Assembly (NCBI RefSeq): GCF_030149515.1
Contig: NZ_JASBRI010000015.1
Location: forward strand, 79,477 to 143,476
Direction of reading: 5' to 3'
Origin: Maricaulis sp.
GTDB lineage: Bacteria; Pseudomonadota; Alphaproteobacteria; Caulobacterales; Maricaulaceae
Length of the DNA: 64,000 nucleotides
Shown: piece after piece, positions 1-10,753 of the stretch
Layout of the letters: the number at the start of each line of letters is the position of its first letter
How positions within the stretch are numbered: the first letter of the stretch is position 1
Program-made: the position numbers and the translations under genes
The notes under the pieces: generated by a model
The model's input: the letters and a program-made list of their open reading frames with translations, nothing else
The model's database searches: none
What the model was told of the DNA's origin: nothing

Positions 1-495
1 GTGGGCGGTGCAGCCCGCTGGTTCGCCCTGGGACTGGTCGTCGTGACGGCCGTGATCGTCATCCAGCGCTATGTCTTCGGCTATGCCTCGACCAAGCTGC
101 AGGAGAGCGTGATCTACATGCACGCCCTCCTCTTCCTGCTGGCGTCGGCCTCGGCGCTGCTGAATGGCGGTCATGTCCGTGTCGACGTGCTTTTCGCCAG
201 GGCCGGCGAGCGCGGCAAGGCCTGGACCGATCTTCTGGGCACCTATCTTGCCCTGATGCCGATGAGCCTTCTCATCCTGTGGTCCTCGACGGGCTATATG
301 AGTTCGACCTGGCGCATCCTGGAACGTTCGCGCGAAAGCGATGGCCTGCCCTTCGTCTTCCTGCTGAAAACCGCCATCCCGGTCTTTGCCGTGCTGATGA
401 TCCTGCAGGGCCTGTCGATGGCCGCCCGCGCCGCGATGACGATCGGCGGGCAAAAGGCGCCGGATGTACCCGACGCTTTCAAGGGCGAGGTCTGA
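1..495 (+). CDS. dctQ: TRAP transporter small permease (DctQ family), 5' truncated by window edge
   Basis: The visible 164 residues form the four-helix small membrane subunit of a TRAP transporter. It carries the family signature of an RYVFGYAS-type stretch after the first helix, followed by GGHVRVDVLF. The reading frame is open to base 1, and the first helix lacks the usual upstream cytoplasmic segment, so the real start probably lies outside the window; the GTG at base 1 should not be trusted. The stop is 3 bases before the large permease gene, the usual DctQ-DctM order. The periplasmic binding protein (DctP) is presumably upstream and not visible. The substrate cannot be told from the permease subunits. 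Confidence 0.9.
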   Translation: MGGAARWFALGLVVVTAVIVIQRYVFGYASTKLQESVIYMHALLFLLASASALLNGGHVRVDVLFARAGERGKAWTDLLGTYLALMPMSLLILWSSTGYMSSTWRILERSRESDGLPFVFLLKTAIPVFAVLMILQGLSMAARAAMTIGGQKAPDVPDAFKGEV

Positions 496-498
496 GCC

Positions 499-2094
499 AT
501 GCAGGTCTTCATCGAGTTTCTGCCCTTTTTGATGTTCATCGCCGCCTTCGCGGCGCTCCTGCGCGGCTATCCCGTCGCCTTCACCCTGGCCGGTGTGGCG
601 CTGGCCTTTGCCTTTGTCGGCATGGCGGTCGGCCTGTTCGATCCGATCCATTTCCGCGCCTTCCCGCAGCGCATCTACGGCAATCTGATGGAGATGGACC
701 GGTCCATCCTCGTCGCGGTGCCGCTCTTCGTCTTCATGGGCGTGATGCTGGAGAAATCCAAGATCGCCGAGGAATTGCTGGAGGCGATGGGCGCGCTGTT
801 CGGCACACTGCGCGGCGGGCTGGGGATTTCCGTCGTCGTGGTCGGCGCGCTGCTGGCCGCCTCGACAGGCATAGTCGGCGCCACTGTCGTGACCATGGGC
901 CTCCTCTCCCTGCCGACCATGCTCAAGCGCGGCTATGATCCGGGCCTGGCTGCCGGGTCCATCGCCGCGTCGGGCACACTGGGCCAGATCATCCCGCCTT
1001 CCATCGTGCTGGTATTGCTGGGCGACCAGATTTCCAACGCCTATCAGGAAGCCCAGCGCGCCCAGGGCATCTTTTCGCCGGACATCGTCTCGGTCGGGGA
1101 TCTCTTTGCCGGAGCGCTCATCCCCGGTCTGATGCTGGTCGGGCTCTACATCACCTACCAGATCGTCATGGCGGTGTGGAAACCGGACAGCGCGCCCGCC
1201 GCGCCGGCGGATGAAGCCAAAGCCGACTGGGGCGCCATCCTTCACGCCCTCGTCCCGCCGCTCGCCCTGATCGTCGCGGTACTCGGATCGATCCTGACCG
1301 GGCTGGCCACGCCGACCGAGGCCGCAGGCGTCGGCGCCGTCGGGGCCAGCTTCATTGCCGGCGCCCGCAATGCCGGAGCCGAGGGCAACCCGGTATTCGG
1401 CCAGCTGGCGGCCTATGCCGGCCTTCTGGCCCTGATCGGGCTGATCGGTCTGGTCGTTATCGGCAATATCGGCGCGGACGGCCGTATCTATGTCACCGAT
1501 ACGGGTACGTTCGGCGGCCTGCTCAGCGGCATCTTTGTCACCCTGACTGTGCTGGGCGCGGGCTGGAGCCTCTGGCGGCTCAAGCGCAACGGCGTCCTCG
1601 ACGACGTCATGACCTCCACGGCGACAATTTCCGCCATGGTCTTCGTCATCCTGATCGGCGCGTCGCTTTTCTCGCTGATCTTCCGTGAACTGGGCGGCGA
1701 TGAAACCGTTCAGGCGGCGCTGGAAGCAGTGCCCGGCGGCGTTTTCGGTGCGCTGGCAGTGGTCATGCTGGTCATGTTCATCCTGGGCTTCTTTCTCGAC
1801 TTCATCGAGATCACTTTCGTGGTCGTGCCCATCGTCGCGCCGATCCTGCTGATGATGGGGGTCGACCCGGTCTGGCTGGGCGTGCTGATGGCGATGAACC
1901 TGCAGACCAGCTTCCTGACCCCGCCATTCGGCTTCGCCCTCTTCTATCTGCGCGGCGTGGCCCCGGCGAGCGTGAAAACAACCGATATCTATCGCGGCGC
2001 CGTGCCCTTCGTGATCATCCAGCTGCTGGCGATCGTCGCAGTCGCGGCCCTGCCATGGCTGGCGACAGGCCTGCCGGAATGGCTGTATGACTAG
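499..2094 (+). CDS. dctM: TRAP transporter large permease (DctM family)
   Basis: This 531-residue polytopic protein is the ion-coupled translocation subunit of a TRAP system. Family features are the glycine-rich ASTGIVGATVVTMGLL segment (about residues 117-132), the SGTLGQIIPPSIVLVLLG segment (about 157-174), and a C-terminal copy with FLTPPFGFALFYLRG. It is about 100 residues longer than the classical 425-residue DctM. The extra part (about residues 290-395) adds two predicted helices around a charged loop, a variant I believe is common in marine TRAP permeases. It starts 3 bases after dctQ and is surely co-transcribed. Substrate is unknown; long DctM forms are often assigned to mannitol/chloroaromatic-type or dicarboxylate systems, which I cannot verify. 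Confidence 0.93.
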   Translation: MQVFIEFLPFLMFIAAFAALLRGYPVAFTLAGVALAFAFVGMAVGLFDPIHFRAFPQRIYGNLMEMDRSILVAVPLFVFMGVMLEKSKIAEELLEAMGALFGTLRGGLGISVVVVGALLAASTGIVGATVVTMGLLSLPTMLKRGYDPGLAAGSIAASGTLGQIIPPSIVLVLLGDQISNAYQEAQRAQGIFSPDIVSVGDLFAGALIPGLMLVGLYITYQIVMAVWKPDSAPAAPADEAKADWGAILHALVPPLALIVAVLGSILTGLATPTEAAGVGAVGASFIAGARNAGAEGNPVFGQLAAYAGLLALIGLIGLVVIGNIGADGRIYVTDTGTFGGLLSGIFVTLTVLGAGWSLWRLKRNGVLDDVMTSTATISAMVFVILIGASLFSLIFRELGGDETVQAALEAVPGGVFGALAVVMLVMFILGFFLDFIEITFVVVPIVAPILLMMGVDPVWLGVLMAMNLQTSFLTPPFGFALFYLRGVAPASVKTTDIYRGAVPFVIIQLLAIVAVAALPWLATGLPEWLYD

Positions 2095-2102
2095 GCACGC
2101 TC

Positions 2103-2370
2103 TCATCCTTCCCCTCGATGGGGATGGAGGTGCCAAAGGACAGTCCGGGGGACTATCCGGCGCGCCGACGGGATCGCCACGAAGTGGCGAGACGGAAGGG
2201 GTGAAAGCGCGAAGCGCTGCGAATCCCGGTGGGCGCGAGTTTGTAGAAACCTCGCCCCCACCCACTCCACCGCTGCTCGCGCAGCGGTCCCGTTCGTTGC
2301 TCATCCTTGTCCCCCGGACAAGGATGTCTGCTTCGCAGAACGCGCCTCACCCCATCGAGGGCGAGGATGA
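2103..2370. repeat. Intergenic repeat element R1 with inverted ends
   Basis: This roughly 270-base element fills the gap between dctM and the AI-2E permease gene. Its ends are inverted repeats: TCATCCTTCCCCTCGATGGG at 2103-2122 matches the reverse complement of 2350-2370 with few mismatches. Inside are several short hairpins: 2174-2190 (7-bp stem, loop GAA), an AGCGC/GCGCT stem just after it, a CCGCTGC/GCAGCGG stem near 2270, and a perfect 11-bp stem at 2302-2326. Three related elements occur at 9649-9801, 36841-37020 and 38297-38446. A short frame running through it (2087-2386) is judged non-coding. Confidence 0.75.
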
Positions 2371-2382
2371 AGGAGACAGGCC

Positions 2383-3492
2383 ATGACCCCGACCCGCAAG
2401 CTCGAACTCCAGCGGGCCTTTATTGCGGCCCTGGCCCTGATCGTCTCGGGCGTCTTTTTGTGGATGATCCGGGATTATCTCGCCGCGCTGTTCCTCGCCG
2501 CCGTACTGGCGCTGTTCCTGGCCAAACCGCATGACGGCCTGTCGCGGATACTGGGCGAGCGGCGCGGACTGGCGGCCGGCATCCTGGTGGCGGCCTCGGT
2601 GCTGGCCTTCGTGATCCCGTCGGCACTGCTGCTGGGCGTCGTCGCCGAACAGGCGATCGACGTCACCCAGATGGTCACGCCCTGGGTGCAGGAGCAGGTG
2701 ACCCTGATCCGGGAGGACGGGCTGACGGGCCTGCCCGACTGGCTGCCCTTCCGCGACGAGCTGATCGAATACCAGGCCACGATCACCGCCCAGCTGGGCA
2801 ATCTGGCAGCGACGCTGGGCCGGCTCCTGGTGTCCAGCCTGCGCGCCGGGACGGGCGGCTTCCTCATCGCCACGCTGAACTTTTTCATCCTGGTCTATGC
2901 GCTCTATTTCTTCCTGATGACCGGGCGTCAGCTCGCCGCATCCTCGGTATCCCTCCTGCCGATGACAACCGAGGGCCGCGAACTCCTGGCCGAACGGACG
3001 CTGTCCACCATCCGCGCCACGGTGAAGGGCTCCTTCCTGATCGCCCTCGTGCAGGGCACACTGACCGGCGCGGGCCTTTTCGTGGCGGGTGTTCCCGGCG
3101 CGATCTTCTGGGCGGCCGTGGCCGCCCTCCTCTCCATCATTCCGATGATCGGCCCGCCGCTGATCTGGATCCCGGCCGCCATCTGGCTGGCCGCGACCGG
3201 CCAGCCGGCCGCCGCGGCCGCACTGGCATTGTGGGGCGCGCTGGTAGTGGGCACGTCGGACAATATCCTGCGCCCGATCCTCGTCGGCCAGGACGCCAAG
3301 ATGTCCGACCTGATGGTGCTGATCTCCACCCTGGGCGGCCTGACCCTTTTCGGCGCCGTGGGCATCATCATCGGACCCGTGATCGCCGCCCTGTTCACGG
3401 CCGTGTGGTTCCTGTTCCGGGAGACCTATTCGGGGCTGCTGGATGAGGATGGGGAGGATGTCGGGCGGGACCAGGAGGGGGGCGACGCCTGA
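2383..3492 (+). CDS. AI-2E family transporter (PerM/YdiK-like permease)
   Basis: This 369-residue protein of about eight membrane segments belongs to the AI-2 exporter superfamily (PF01594). It has an N-terminal pair of helices, a large amphipathic middle region, then ALLSIIPMIGPPLIWIPAA and a C-terminal DNILRPILVG motif, where the family has its conserved D-N-x-L-R-P. Members include a quorum-signal exporter, a Na+/H+ antiporter and putative permeases; the real substrate here is unknown. The start at 2383 is supported by an AAGGAG ribosome site about 8 bases upstream. The last 15 residues are acidic and glycine-rich. The repeat element R1 separates it from the TRAP genes, so it probably has its own promoter. 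Confidence 0.88.
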   Translation: MTPTRKLELQRAFIAALALIVSGVFLWMIRDYLAALFLAAVLALFLAKPHDGLSRILGERRGLAAGILVAASVLAFVIPSALLLGVVAEQAIDVTQMVTPWVQEQVTLIREDGLTGLPDWLPFRDELIEYQATITAQLGNLAATLGRLLVSSLRAGTGGFLIATLNFFILVYALYFFLMTGRQLAASSVSLLPMTTEGRELLAERTLSTIRATVKGSFLIALVQGTLTGAGLFVAGVPGAIFWAAVAALLSIIPMIGPPLIWIPAAIWLAATGQPAAAAALALWGALVVGTSDNILRPILVGQDAKMSDLMVLISTLGGLTLFGAVGIIIGPVIAALFTAVWFLFRETYSGLLDEDGEDVGRDQEGGDA

Positions 3493-3584
3493 TCGCCCCT
3501 GCGCAAGATCCCGCGACACCATAACGCCAACAAGGGGAGCCGCGAGGGAAAGCACGACGCCTCGAAACGGCCAGGCGTGCCCGC

Positions 3585-4607
3585 CTACACCTCCGGCACG
3601 CTCCCGCGTCCCAGCCCCGGTGTGCCCCCCGCATACTGCACCAACATCTCGATCCGCTTGGGGATTGGCGGGTGGGTGGCGAAGAGGCCGGTGAACCCCG
3701 TCTTCGGATTCTCGATGAACATTTCGCGCATTTCGTCCGGTGCGTTCGCGATATCGGCATGGCCGGAAATCTTGCGCAGGGCCGCGATCATGGCGTCGGG
3801 ATTGCGGGTCAGTTCCACCGCGCCCGCATCGGCCATGTATTCGCGCCGCCGCGACAGGGAGAAGCGGATCAGGATCGCCAGCGCATAGGCGATGACAATG
3901 ATGGCCAGCGCGGCCACGATGATCAGCCCGCCGCTCCGGCCGCCGGAGCGCCGGTCGCCGCCGGCACGCATGCCGAACCAGAAGATCCGACGGAAGACGA
4001 TTTCGGCCACGAAGGAAATGATCCCCACGAAGATGATGGCGATCACCAGGAGGCGGACGTCATTGTGGCGGATATGGGAAAGCTCGTGCGCCAGCACGGC
4101 TTCCAGTTCCTGGTCGTCGAGCCGGTCCACCAGGCCGCGTGTTACGGTGACGGTGTACTGCCCCTCGCGCAGCCCCGAAGCATAGGCGTTGAGCGCGGAG
4201 GTTTCGATGACAGCCAGTTTCGGCATCGTCATTCCGTGGGAAATACACAGGTTTTCCAGGAGGTTCCAGACCCGCATCTCCTCCTTGCGGGTCACCGGCC
4301 GGGCTCCCGTGGCGGCATTGATCATCGACTGGTGGAAGAACCAGGCAATGACGAACCAGAGAGCCGCCAGGCCCAGCGACCAGGCCGCAATGGCGGGCAG
4401 GCGCGCCAGTTCGGCCCCGATCACCCCGCCATCGCGGACGATCCCGGCCCCGGTCTTGTGGACTGCCGGCTCCGCCACGCCCACCGTCAGCCAGGTCACG
4501 GCCAGGCCCAGAAGGATCAGCAGAACCGGGAAACCGGCCAGTAACAGGACGGATTTGAGATTATTGTTCCAGATATGGGAGCGCAGGCCCGTCGCGCTCA
4601 GGAACAT
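3585..4607 (-). CDS. M48 family zinc metalloprotease (HtpX-like)
   Basis: This 340-residue membrane protease has two N-terminal helices (about residues 20-40 and 75-95). The catalytic zinc motif HELSH lies near residue 173, after an LEAVLA lead-in, followed by two more helices and the downstream SRRREYMADAGAVELT segment that supplies the glutamate ligand. The FATHPPIPKRIEML motif near the C terminus is typical of HtpX/M48. It likely cleaves damaged membrane proteins at the inner membrane. It lies 3 bases downstream of the lemA-like gene, a pairing seen in many bacteria, so the two are probably one transcript and may act together. The general HtpX heat-shock role is family knowledge, not shown here. 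Confidence 0.92.
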   Translation of the reverse strand: MFLSATGLRSHIWNNNLKSVLLLAGFPVLLILLGLAVTWLTVGVAEPAVHKTGAGIVRDGGVIGAELARLPAIAAWSLGLAALWFVIAWFFHQSMINAATGARPVTRKEEMRVWNLLENLCISHGMTMPKLAVIETSALNAYASGLREGQYTVTVTRGLVDRLDDQELEAVLAHELSHIRHNDVRLLVIAIIFVGIISFVAEIVFRRIFWFGMRAGGDRRSGGRSGGLIIVAALAIIVIAYALAILIRFSLSRRREYMADAGAVELTRNPDAMIAALRKISGHADIANAPDEMREMFIENPKTGFTGLFATHPPIPKRIEMLVQYAGGTPGLGRGSVPEV

Positions 4608-4610
4608 GGC

Positions 4611-5162
4611 CTAGAACTTCACCTTCGGGGCGGCGCGTTCGCTCTCGCCGGCCTCGAAGTATTCGCGCGGCTTGAAGCCCATCGTATTGCCGATCACGAC
4701 GGCCGGGAATTGCTCCAGCGAGGTATTGTACTCGTTGACCGCATTGTTGAAGAAGCGGCGGGCCGCGGCGATCTTGTTCTCCAGATCGGCCAGTTCGGTC
4801 TGCAGCGACATGACATTCTGCTTCGCCTTGAGGACGGGATAGCTTTCCGACAGGGCGAAGAGCTGGCGCAGCGCACCAGAGAGCATGTTCTCGGCTTCCG
4901 CCAGGCCTTTCAGGGAATCCGCATCGATCGCCTGCTGGCGCGCCTTGGTGACGTTTTCCAGTGTCGTCTTTTCGTGGCTGGCATAGCCCTTCACCGTCTC
5001 GACCAGGTTGGGCACGAGATCGTGGCGCTGCTTCAGCTGGACATCGATATCGCCCCAGGCCTGGTTGCAGGTCTGCCGCAAGGCCACGAGCCGGTTGTAG
5101 ATGACAACCAGGACAACGCCGAGGCCGATGAGAAGGATCAGAACGATAAGACCGGCATCCAT
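4611..5162 (-). CDS. LemA family protein
   Basis: This 183-residue protein has one N-terminal membrane anchor (residues 4-22) and a long helical cytoplasmic or periplasmic domain. The LemA signature is present: YNRLVALRQTCNQAWGDIDV, then QLKQRHDLVPNLVETVKGY near residues 43-61, and FFNNAVNEYNT near 140. Molecular function is poorly known; the gene is usually next to an M48 protease or a TPM-domain protein. Here the M48 gene follows after 3 bases. It starts 51 bases downstream of the parC stop on the same strand. Confidence 0.92.
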   Translation of the reverse strand: MDAGLIVLILLIGLGVVLVVIYNRLVALRQTCNQAWGDIDVQLKQRHDLVPNLVETVKGYASHEKTTLENVTKARQQAIDADSLKGLAEAENMLSGALRQLFALSESYPVLKAKQNVMSLQTELADLENKIAAARRFFNNAVNEYNTSLEQFPAVVIGNTMGFKPREYFEAGESERAAPKVKF

Positions 5163-5213
5163 GGAACAACTCCTGTCGGCAAGGCCGTTTTCAACTTCAG
5201 CTACGAGACTTAC

Positions 5214-7490
<2,277 letters not shown>

Positions 7491-7583
7491 AGCCTACGCC
7501 TCTTGATTCGGAGAGGACCAGTATACCGGACGGCACCGGAGAGGCAGGGCTGGGGCGCAGGATTTACTGTGGGCAAGCCGGTA

Positions 7584-8273
7584 TCAAGCCGCCTCCACCT
7601 CCGCGCCCAGCAGGGTCGAGACATAACTCCCCCGCCCGATCAGGAATGCCCGCAGCCGCTCCGGATAATCCTCGCCCACGGCGTCGCGCACCGAGGGCTG
7701 TTCGGCCAGTGCGCTGCGCCAGCGGTTTACCTTGCCCAGCCCTGTGAAGATGCCGAAATCGCCGATCGCGTCGAAGGTGTCGAAATATCGGAAGACGGGT
7801 CCGTAGACGGCGTCGACGAGAGAGAAATCCTCGCCGGCGAAATAGGGCCCATCGCCCAGCACACCTTCCAGACGGGCGAATCCGAGGGAGAGTGCGGCGG
7901 CCTTCTCCTGGAAGCCGGCCCGGTCGGGAGCATTGTAGAGGCCGGCGACAAGATTGAGCTGGGCCGAGCCGAATTCGATCCACGAGCGGTGGCGGGCGCG
8001 TTCCAGCGTGTCGTCCGGGTGCAGCCGCGGCTCAAGCGTATCCTCCAGATACTCAAGAATCACGGCGGATTCGAAGATCGGATGGCCGTCGACCAGCAGA
8101 ACCGGCACCTTGCCCAGCGGGGAAATCTCCAGAAACCAGGCCGGTTTGTTCGATAAATCGATATCCACCCGCTCGAAGGGCACGCCCTTCTCGGCCAGCG
8201 CGATGGCGGCGCGCTGGGCGTAGGGGCAGAGCTTGTGGCTGATCAGGCGGAGCTGGGGCGTTGTAGCGGTCAT
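7584..8273 (-). CDS. Glutathione S-transferase family protein
   Basis: From the ATG at 8273 the protein has 229 residues. The N-terminal thioredoxin-like domain contains the CPYAQR motif (about residues 14-19) and the cis-proline segment GKVPVLLVDG, followed by FESAVILEYLED that binds the glutathione gamma-glutamyl part. A helical C-terminal domain follows. The CPYA active-site cysteine suggests an omega/beta-like or dehydroascorbate-type GST. The frame is open further upstream to 8357, but that extension crosses the divergent promoter and would put the start inside the neighbouring regulator, so 8273 is chosen. It is transcribed divergently from a MarR regulator 61 bases away and is probably its target. 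Confidence 0.9.
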   Translation of the reverse strand: MTATTPQLRLISHKLCPYAQRAAIALAEKGVPFERVDIDLSNKPAWFLEISPLGKVPVLLVDGHPIFESAVILEYLEDTLEPRLHPDDTLERARHRSWIEFGSAQLNLVAGLYNAPDRAGFQEKAAALSLGFARLEGVLGDGPYFAGEDFSLVDAVYGPVFRYFDTFDAIGDFGIFTGLGKVNRWRSALAEQPSVRDAVGEDYPERLRAFLIGRGSYVSTLLGAEVEAA

Positions 8274-8283
8274 CGGTCTTCCC

Positions 8284-8336
8284 TTTTCATGCAGATGCAT
8301 GGAAAATGGGGAGCGGCAAACTATATGCAAGTGCAT
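8284..8336. promoter_or_regulatory. Divergent GST/MarR operator region with two palindromes
   Basis: The 61-base gap holds two related inverted repeats. The first spans 8284-8306: arms TTTTCATGCA and TGCATGGAAAA around GA, with one extra base in the right arm. The second is ATGCAAGTGCAT at 8325-8336, whose last two bases are part of the regulator's start codon. MarR proteins usually bind palindromes of this size between divergent genes, so these are likely operators for autorepression and control of the GST gene. Binding is inferred. Confidence 0.6.
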
Positions 8337-8775
8337 GAACCAGAAAATTTCCACCACTTCAGCCAGGGCTCGGGCCTGGATTGCCCTCTACCGCGCCTGG
8401 ACCCGCGTCTCCGGCCTCGTGGAAACGCGCCTGAAACAGGCCGGCCATCCGCCGCTGGCCTGGTATGACGTGCTCTGGGAACTGGAGAAGATGTGCGACT
8501 GCTACCTGCGCCCGGTGGAACTGGAGGCGCGGCTCCTGATGCAGCAGCACAATCTCTCCCGTCTCCTCACCCGGATGGAAACCGCCGGCCTGATCGAAAA
8601 GCTCCGCTGTCCCGAAGACGGCCGCGGCCTGCGCGTCCGGCTGACGGAACAGGGGCGCCAGATGCGCAACGCGATGTGGGAGGTGTATCGTCCCGCGCTG
8701 GACGATGCGCTGGAGGCGTTGTCGCCGGCGGAGGCGGACGCGCTGGCGGAACGGCTGGACGGGCTGGGCGTGTAG
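8335..8775 (+). CDS. MarR family transcriptional regulator
   Basis: This 146-residue winged-helix protein has a helix-turn-helix around LLMQQHNLSRLLTRMETAGLIEK (about residues 60-82) and the wing segment CPEDGRGLRVRLTEQG. Both are standard MarR features. The ATG at 8335 overlaps a palindrome, and the only purine-rich stretch (GGGGAG) ends about 21 bases upstream, too far for a normal ribosome site, so the message may be leaderless or use an upstream start at 8299. A Cys-x-Cys pair (MCDCYL, about residues 45-47) could sense oxidants or electrophiles. It is divergent from a glutathione transferase, which points to a response to electrophilic or oxidative stress; the ligand is unknown. Confidence 0.9.
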   Translation: MNQKISTTSARARAWIALYRAWTRVSGLVETRLKQAGHPPLAWYDVLWELEKMCDCYLRPVELEARLLMQQHNLSRLLTRMETAGLIEKLRCPEDGRGLRVRLTEQGRQMRNAMWEVYRPALDDALEALSPAEADALAERLDGLGV

Positions 8776-8868
8776 GCTTTGGCGGTCGCGCCTTATCTCA
8801 AATCTACTCCTCTACCCCCCGGAACAAGGACCCGGGCGTGTGCCGGTGTGCAAGAAGGCCTCACCGCC

Positions 8869-9597
8869 CTACATCAGCCCCGCCCGCTCCAGTTCCTGGA
8901 TCAGCCGCACTCGCGCCTCGGGCAATTGCTTGTCCACCGGCCACAGCACGCGGCGTTCGAGGAAATAGCCGGTCAGTTCCAGCCCCTTCGCGATATCGCG
9001 CTCGGCGATCTCGCCGGAGCCGCGCATGAAGCCGGGCAGTTCCAGAAGCCTGGCGGCGTAGGGAGCAGCCTCCTCGCGGCAGACGGCGCGGCCGGTGCGC
9101 GGCGAGACGTGGCTCAGATCGTCGGCTGCGCCGGTGACGGCGCATTTGCGCAGATCCAGGCCATAGCCCAGATCGGACAGCAGTCCCGCCTCCCAGCGGA
9201 CATAGAGGGCGGGCCAGACCTCGGGGTTTTCGAACGCGGCGAGCAGGAGACAGAAGCCTTCATGCACCGCCGGGTGGGCCTCGCGTTCGGGCAGGGCCAT
9301 GATCGCCAGGGCGCAGGCGGCGTTGAGCCCCGCCAGGGCCGCCCGATCCTCCATCACCGCGCCGGCGCCCAGATCGTCGGCCTCGATCCGGAACAGGCCG
9401 AGATGCTCCGCCAGCCGTGCCCGCCAGCTGGCCGTGACCTTGTTGCCCGGCTGCAGGATCGGCCGCATGGCCCGCGACCGCGCGCCCTTGACCAGTCCGG
9501 CATGCCGGCCCTGCCCTTCGGTCAGGATTTCCACGATGGCACTGGTCTCCCCGTGCGGCCGCACCTGGAGAATGATGCCCTTGTCACGCCATTCCAT
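8869..9597 (-). CDS. recO: DNA repair protein RecO
   Basis: This 242-residue protein loads RecA at single-strand gaps together with RecF and RecR. The N-terminal OB fold begins MEWRDKGIILQVRPHGETSAIVEILTE-like, with the family's GxVKGARS segment (GLVKGARSRAMR). The helical middle follows, and the usual four-cysteine zinc knuckle is reduced to LRKCAVTG and GRAVCREEA, so only two cysteines remain. It is the last gene of the rnc-era-recO cluster, separated from era by repeat element R2 (208 bases), so it may be transcribed partly on its own. Confidence 0.92.
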   Translation of the reverse strand: MEWRDKGIILQVRPHGETSAIVEILTEGQGRHAGLVKGARSRAMRPILQPGNKVTASWRARLAEHLGLFRIEADDLGAGAVMEDRAALAGLNAACALAIMALPEREAHPAVHEGFCLLLAAFENPEVWPALYVRWEAGLLSDLGYGLDLRKCAVTGAADDLSHVSPRTGRAVCREEAAPYAARLLELPGFMRGSGEIAERDIAKGLELTGYFLERRVLWPVDKQLPEARVRLIQELERAGLM

Positions 9598-9648
9598 GGG
9601 AGGGTTTTAGGCGAGTCTCGAAGACCTGTCTTGAAAAGCGCAGGAAAA

Positions 9649-9801
9649 CATCCTTCACCTTGATGGGGAAGGTGGGCCGAGGCAAAGCCTCGGGCCGGAA
9701 AGGGTGAATCCCGATGGCGGATAGCTATCCGATACCTCGCCCCCAACTCCATCCACCCCCGGCTTCGCGGCGGTCCCCCTGCCCCATCAAGGGGCAGGAT
9801 G
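9649..9801. repeat. Intergenic repeat element R2 with inverted ends
   Basis: The gap between recO and era is filled by a 153-base element. The left end (9649-9672) contains CCTTGATGGGG, and the right end (9778-9801) contains the inverse, CCCCATCAAGG. The 24-base termini pair with only four mismatches. Internal short palindromes include GAGGCAAAGCCTC, GGATAGCTATCC and CCGGCTTCGCGG. The architecture matches element R1, including the ATCCT/AGGAT ends, so they belong to one family. Confidence 0.75.
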
Positions 9802-9805
9802 GCAC

Positions 9806-10753
9806 CTAAACGTCGAAATCCAGGCCAACATCCTTGTAGTGCGAACGGCGGGCCATCCACTTCGGATCGACCTTGACGTTGAGGAAGAGATGGACCTTGC
9901 AGCCCAGCGCCTCTTCCAGCTCCTTGCGGGCGGCTTCGCCGATCGCCTTGATGGCGGCCCCGCCCTTGCCCAGCACGATGGGTTTCTGGGTCTCGCGTTC
10001 GACGATGATGGACTGTTCCACCCTAATCGATCCGTCGCGCAGGCGTTTCCAAACCTCGGTCTCGACCATGGACGCGTAGGGCAGTTCCTCGTGCAGGCGC
10101 AGATAGACTTTCTCGCGGGTGATCTCGGCGGCGAGTATGCGCGTGGGCAGATCGGCGACCTGGTCCGGCGGATAGTGCCAGACACCCTCGGGCATCAGCC
10201 CGGCGAGGAAGCTCTTGAGCTGGTTGATACCGGACCCTGTCTTCGCAGAGATCATGAAGACATCGGAATAAACTCCGGTTTCGTATAACTCCTGCGACAT
10301 GGCCAGCAGATGGTCGCGCTCGATCAGATCGACCTTGTTCAGTGCCAGGATCGCCTTGCGTCCGGTTCGTTTGAGGCCCTCGACAACGCGCTCATCGTCC
10401 TGGACCATTCGCTTGTCGCCGCTCTTGGCGCCGCCGTGTTCCAGCCGCGCGCGGGCGCCGGCATCGATGACATGGACGATGGCGTCGGCATCGTCGGCCC
10501 CGGCCCAGGCGGCTGCCACCATGGACTTGTCCAGCCGGCGTTTCGGCGCGAAGACGCCCGGCGTATCCACCAGCACGATCTGGCCTTGACCCTCCAGGGC
10601 CACGCCGCGCACGGCGAAACGCGTGGTCTGCACCTTGTGGGTGACGATGGAGACTTTTTCGCCGACCAGCGCATTGGTCAGGGTCGACTTGCCGGCATTG
10701 GGCGAGCCGATGATGGCGGCAAAGCCGCAGCGGGTTTGTTCGGTCTCAGACAT
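9806..10753 (-). CDS. era: GTPase Era
   Basis: This 315-residue ribosome-assembly GTPase binds the 3' end of 16S rRNA. The G domain has G1 GSPNAGKS (about residues 16-23), G3 DTPG, G4 NKVD and G5 SAKTG. The C-terminal KH domain carries the QKPIVLGKGGAAIKAIG signature. The ATG at 10753 was chosen because the family motif begins about 10 residues later; longer frames run back into rnc. The start overlaps the end of rnc by 8 bases, indicating translational coupling. An extra loop with LEHGGAKSGDKR sits between G3 and G4, a lineage-specific feature. Confidence 0.96.
   Translation of the reverse strand: MSETEQTRCGFAAIIGSPNAGKSTLTNALVGEKVSIVTHKVQTTRFAVRGVALEGQGQIVLVDTPGVFAPKRRLDKSMVAAAWAGADDADAIVHVIDAGARARLEHGGAKSGDKRMVQDDERVVEGLKRTGRKAILALNKVDLIERDHLLAMSQELYETGVYSDVFMISAKTGSGINQLKSFLAGLMPEGVWHYPPDQVADLPTRILAAEITREKVYLRLHEELPYASMVETEVWKRLRDGSIRVEQSIIVERETQKPIVLGKGGAAIKAIGEAARKELEEALGCKVHLFLNVKVDPKWMARRSHYKDVGLDFDV

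Noticed and set aside
2087-2386. A 99-codon open frame between dctM and the AI-2E gene
   Set aside because: It runs through repeat element R1, is low in coding signal and shows no family.
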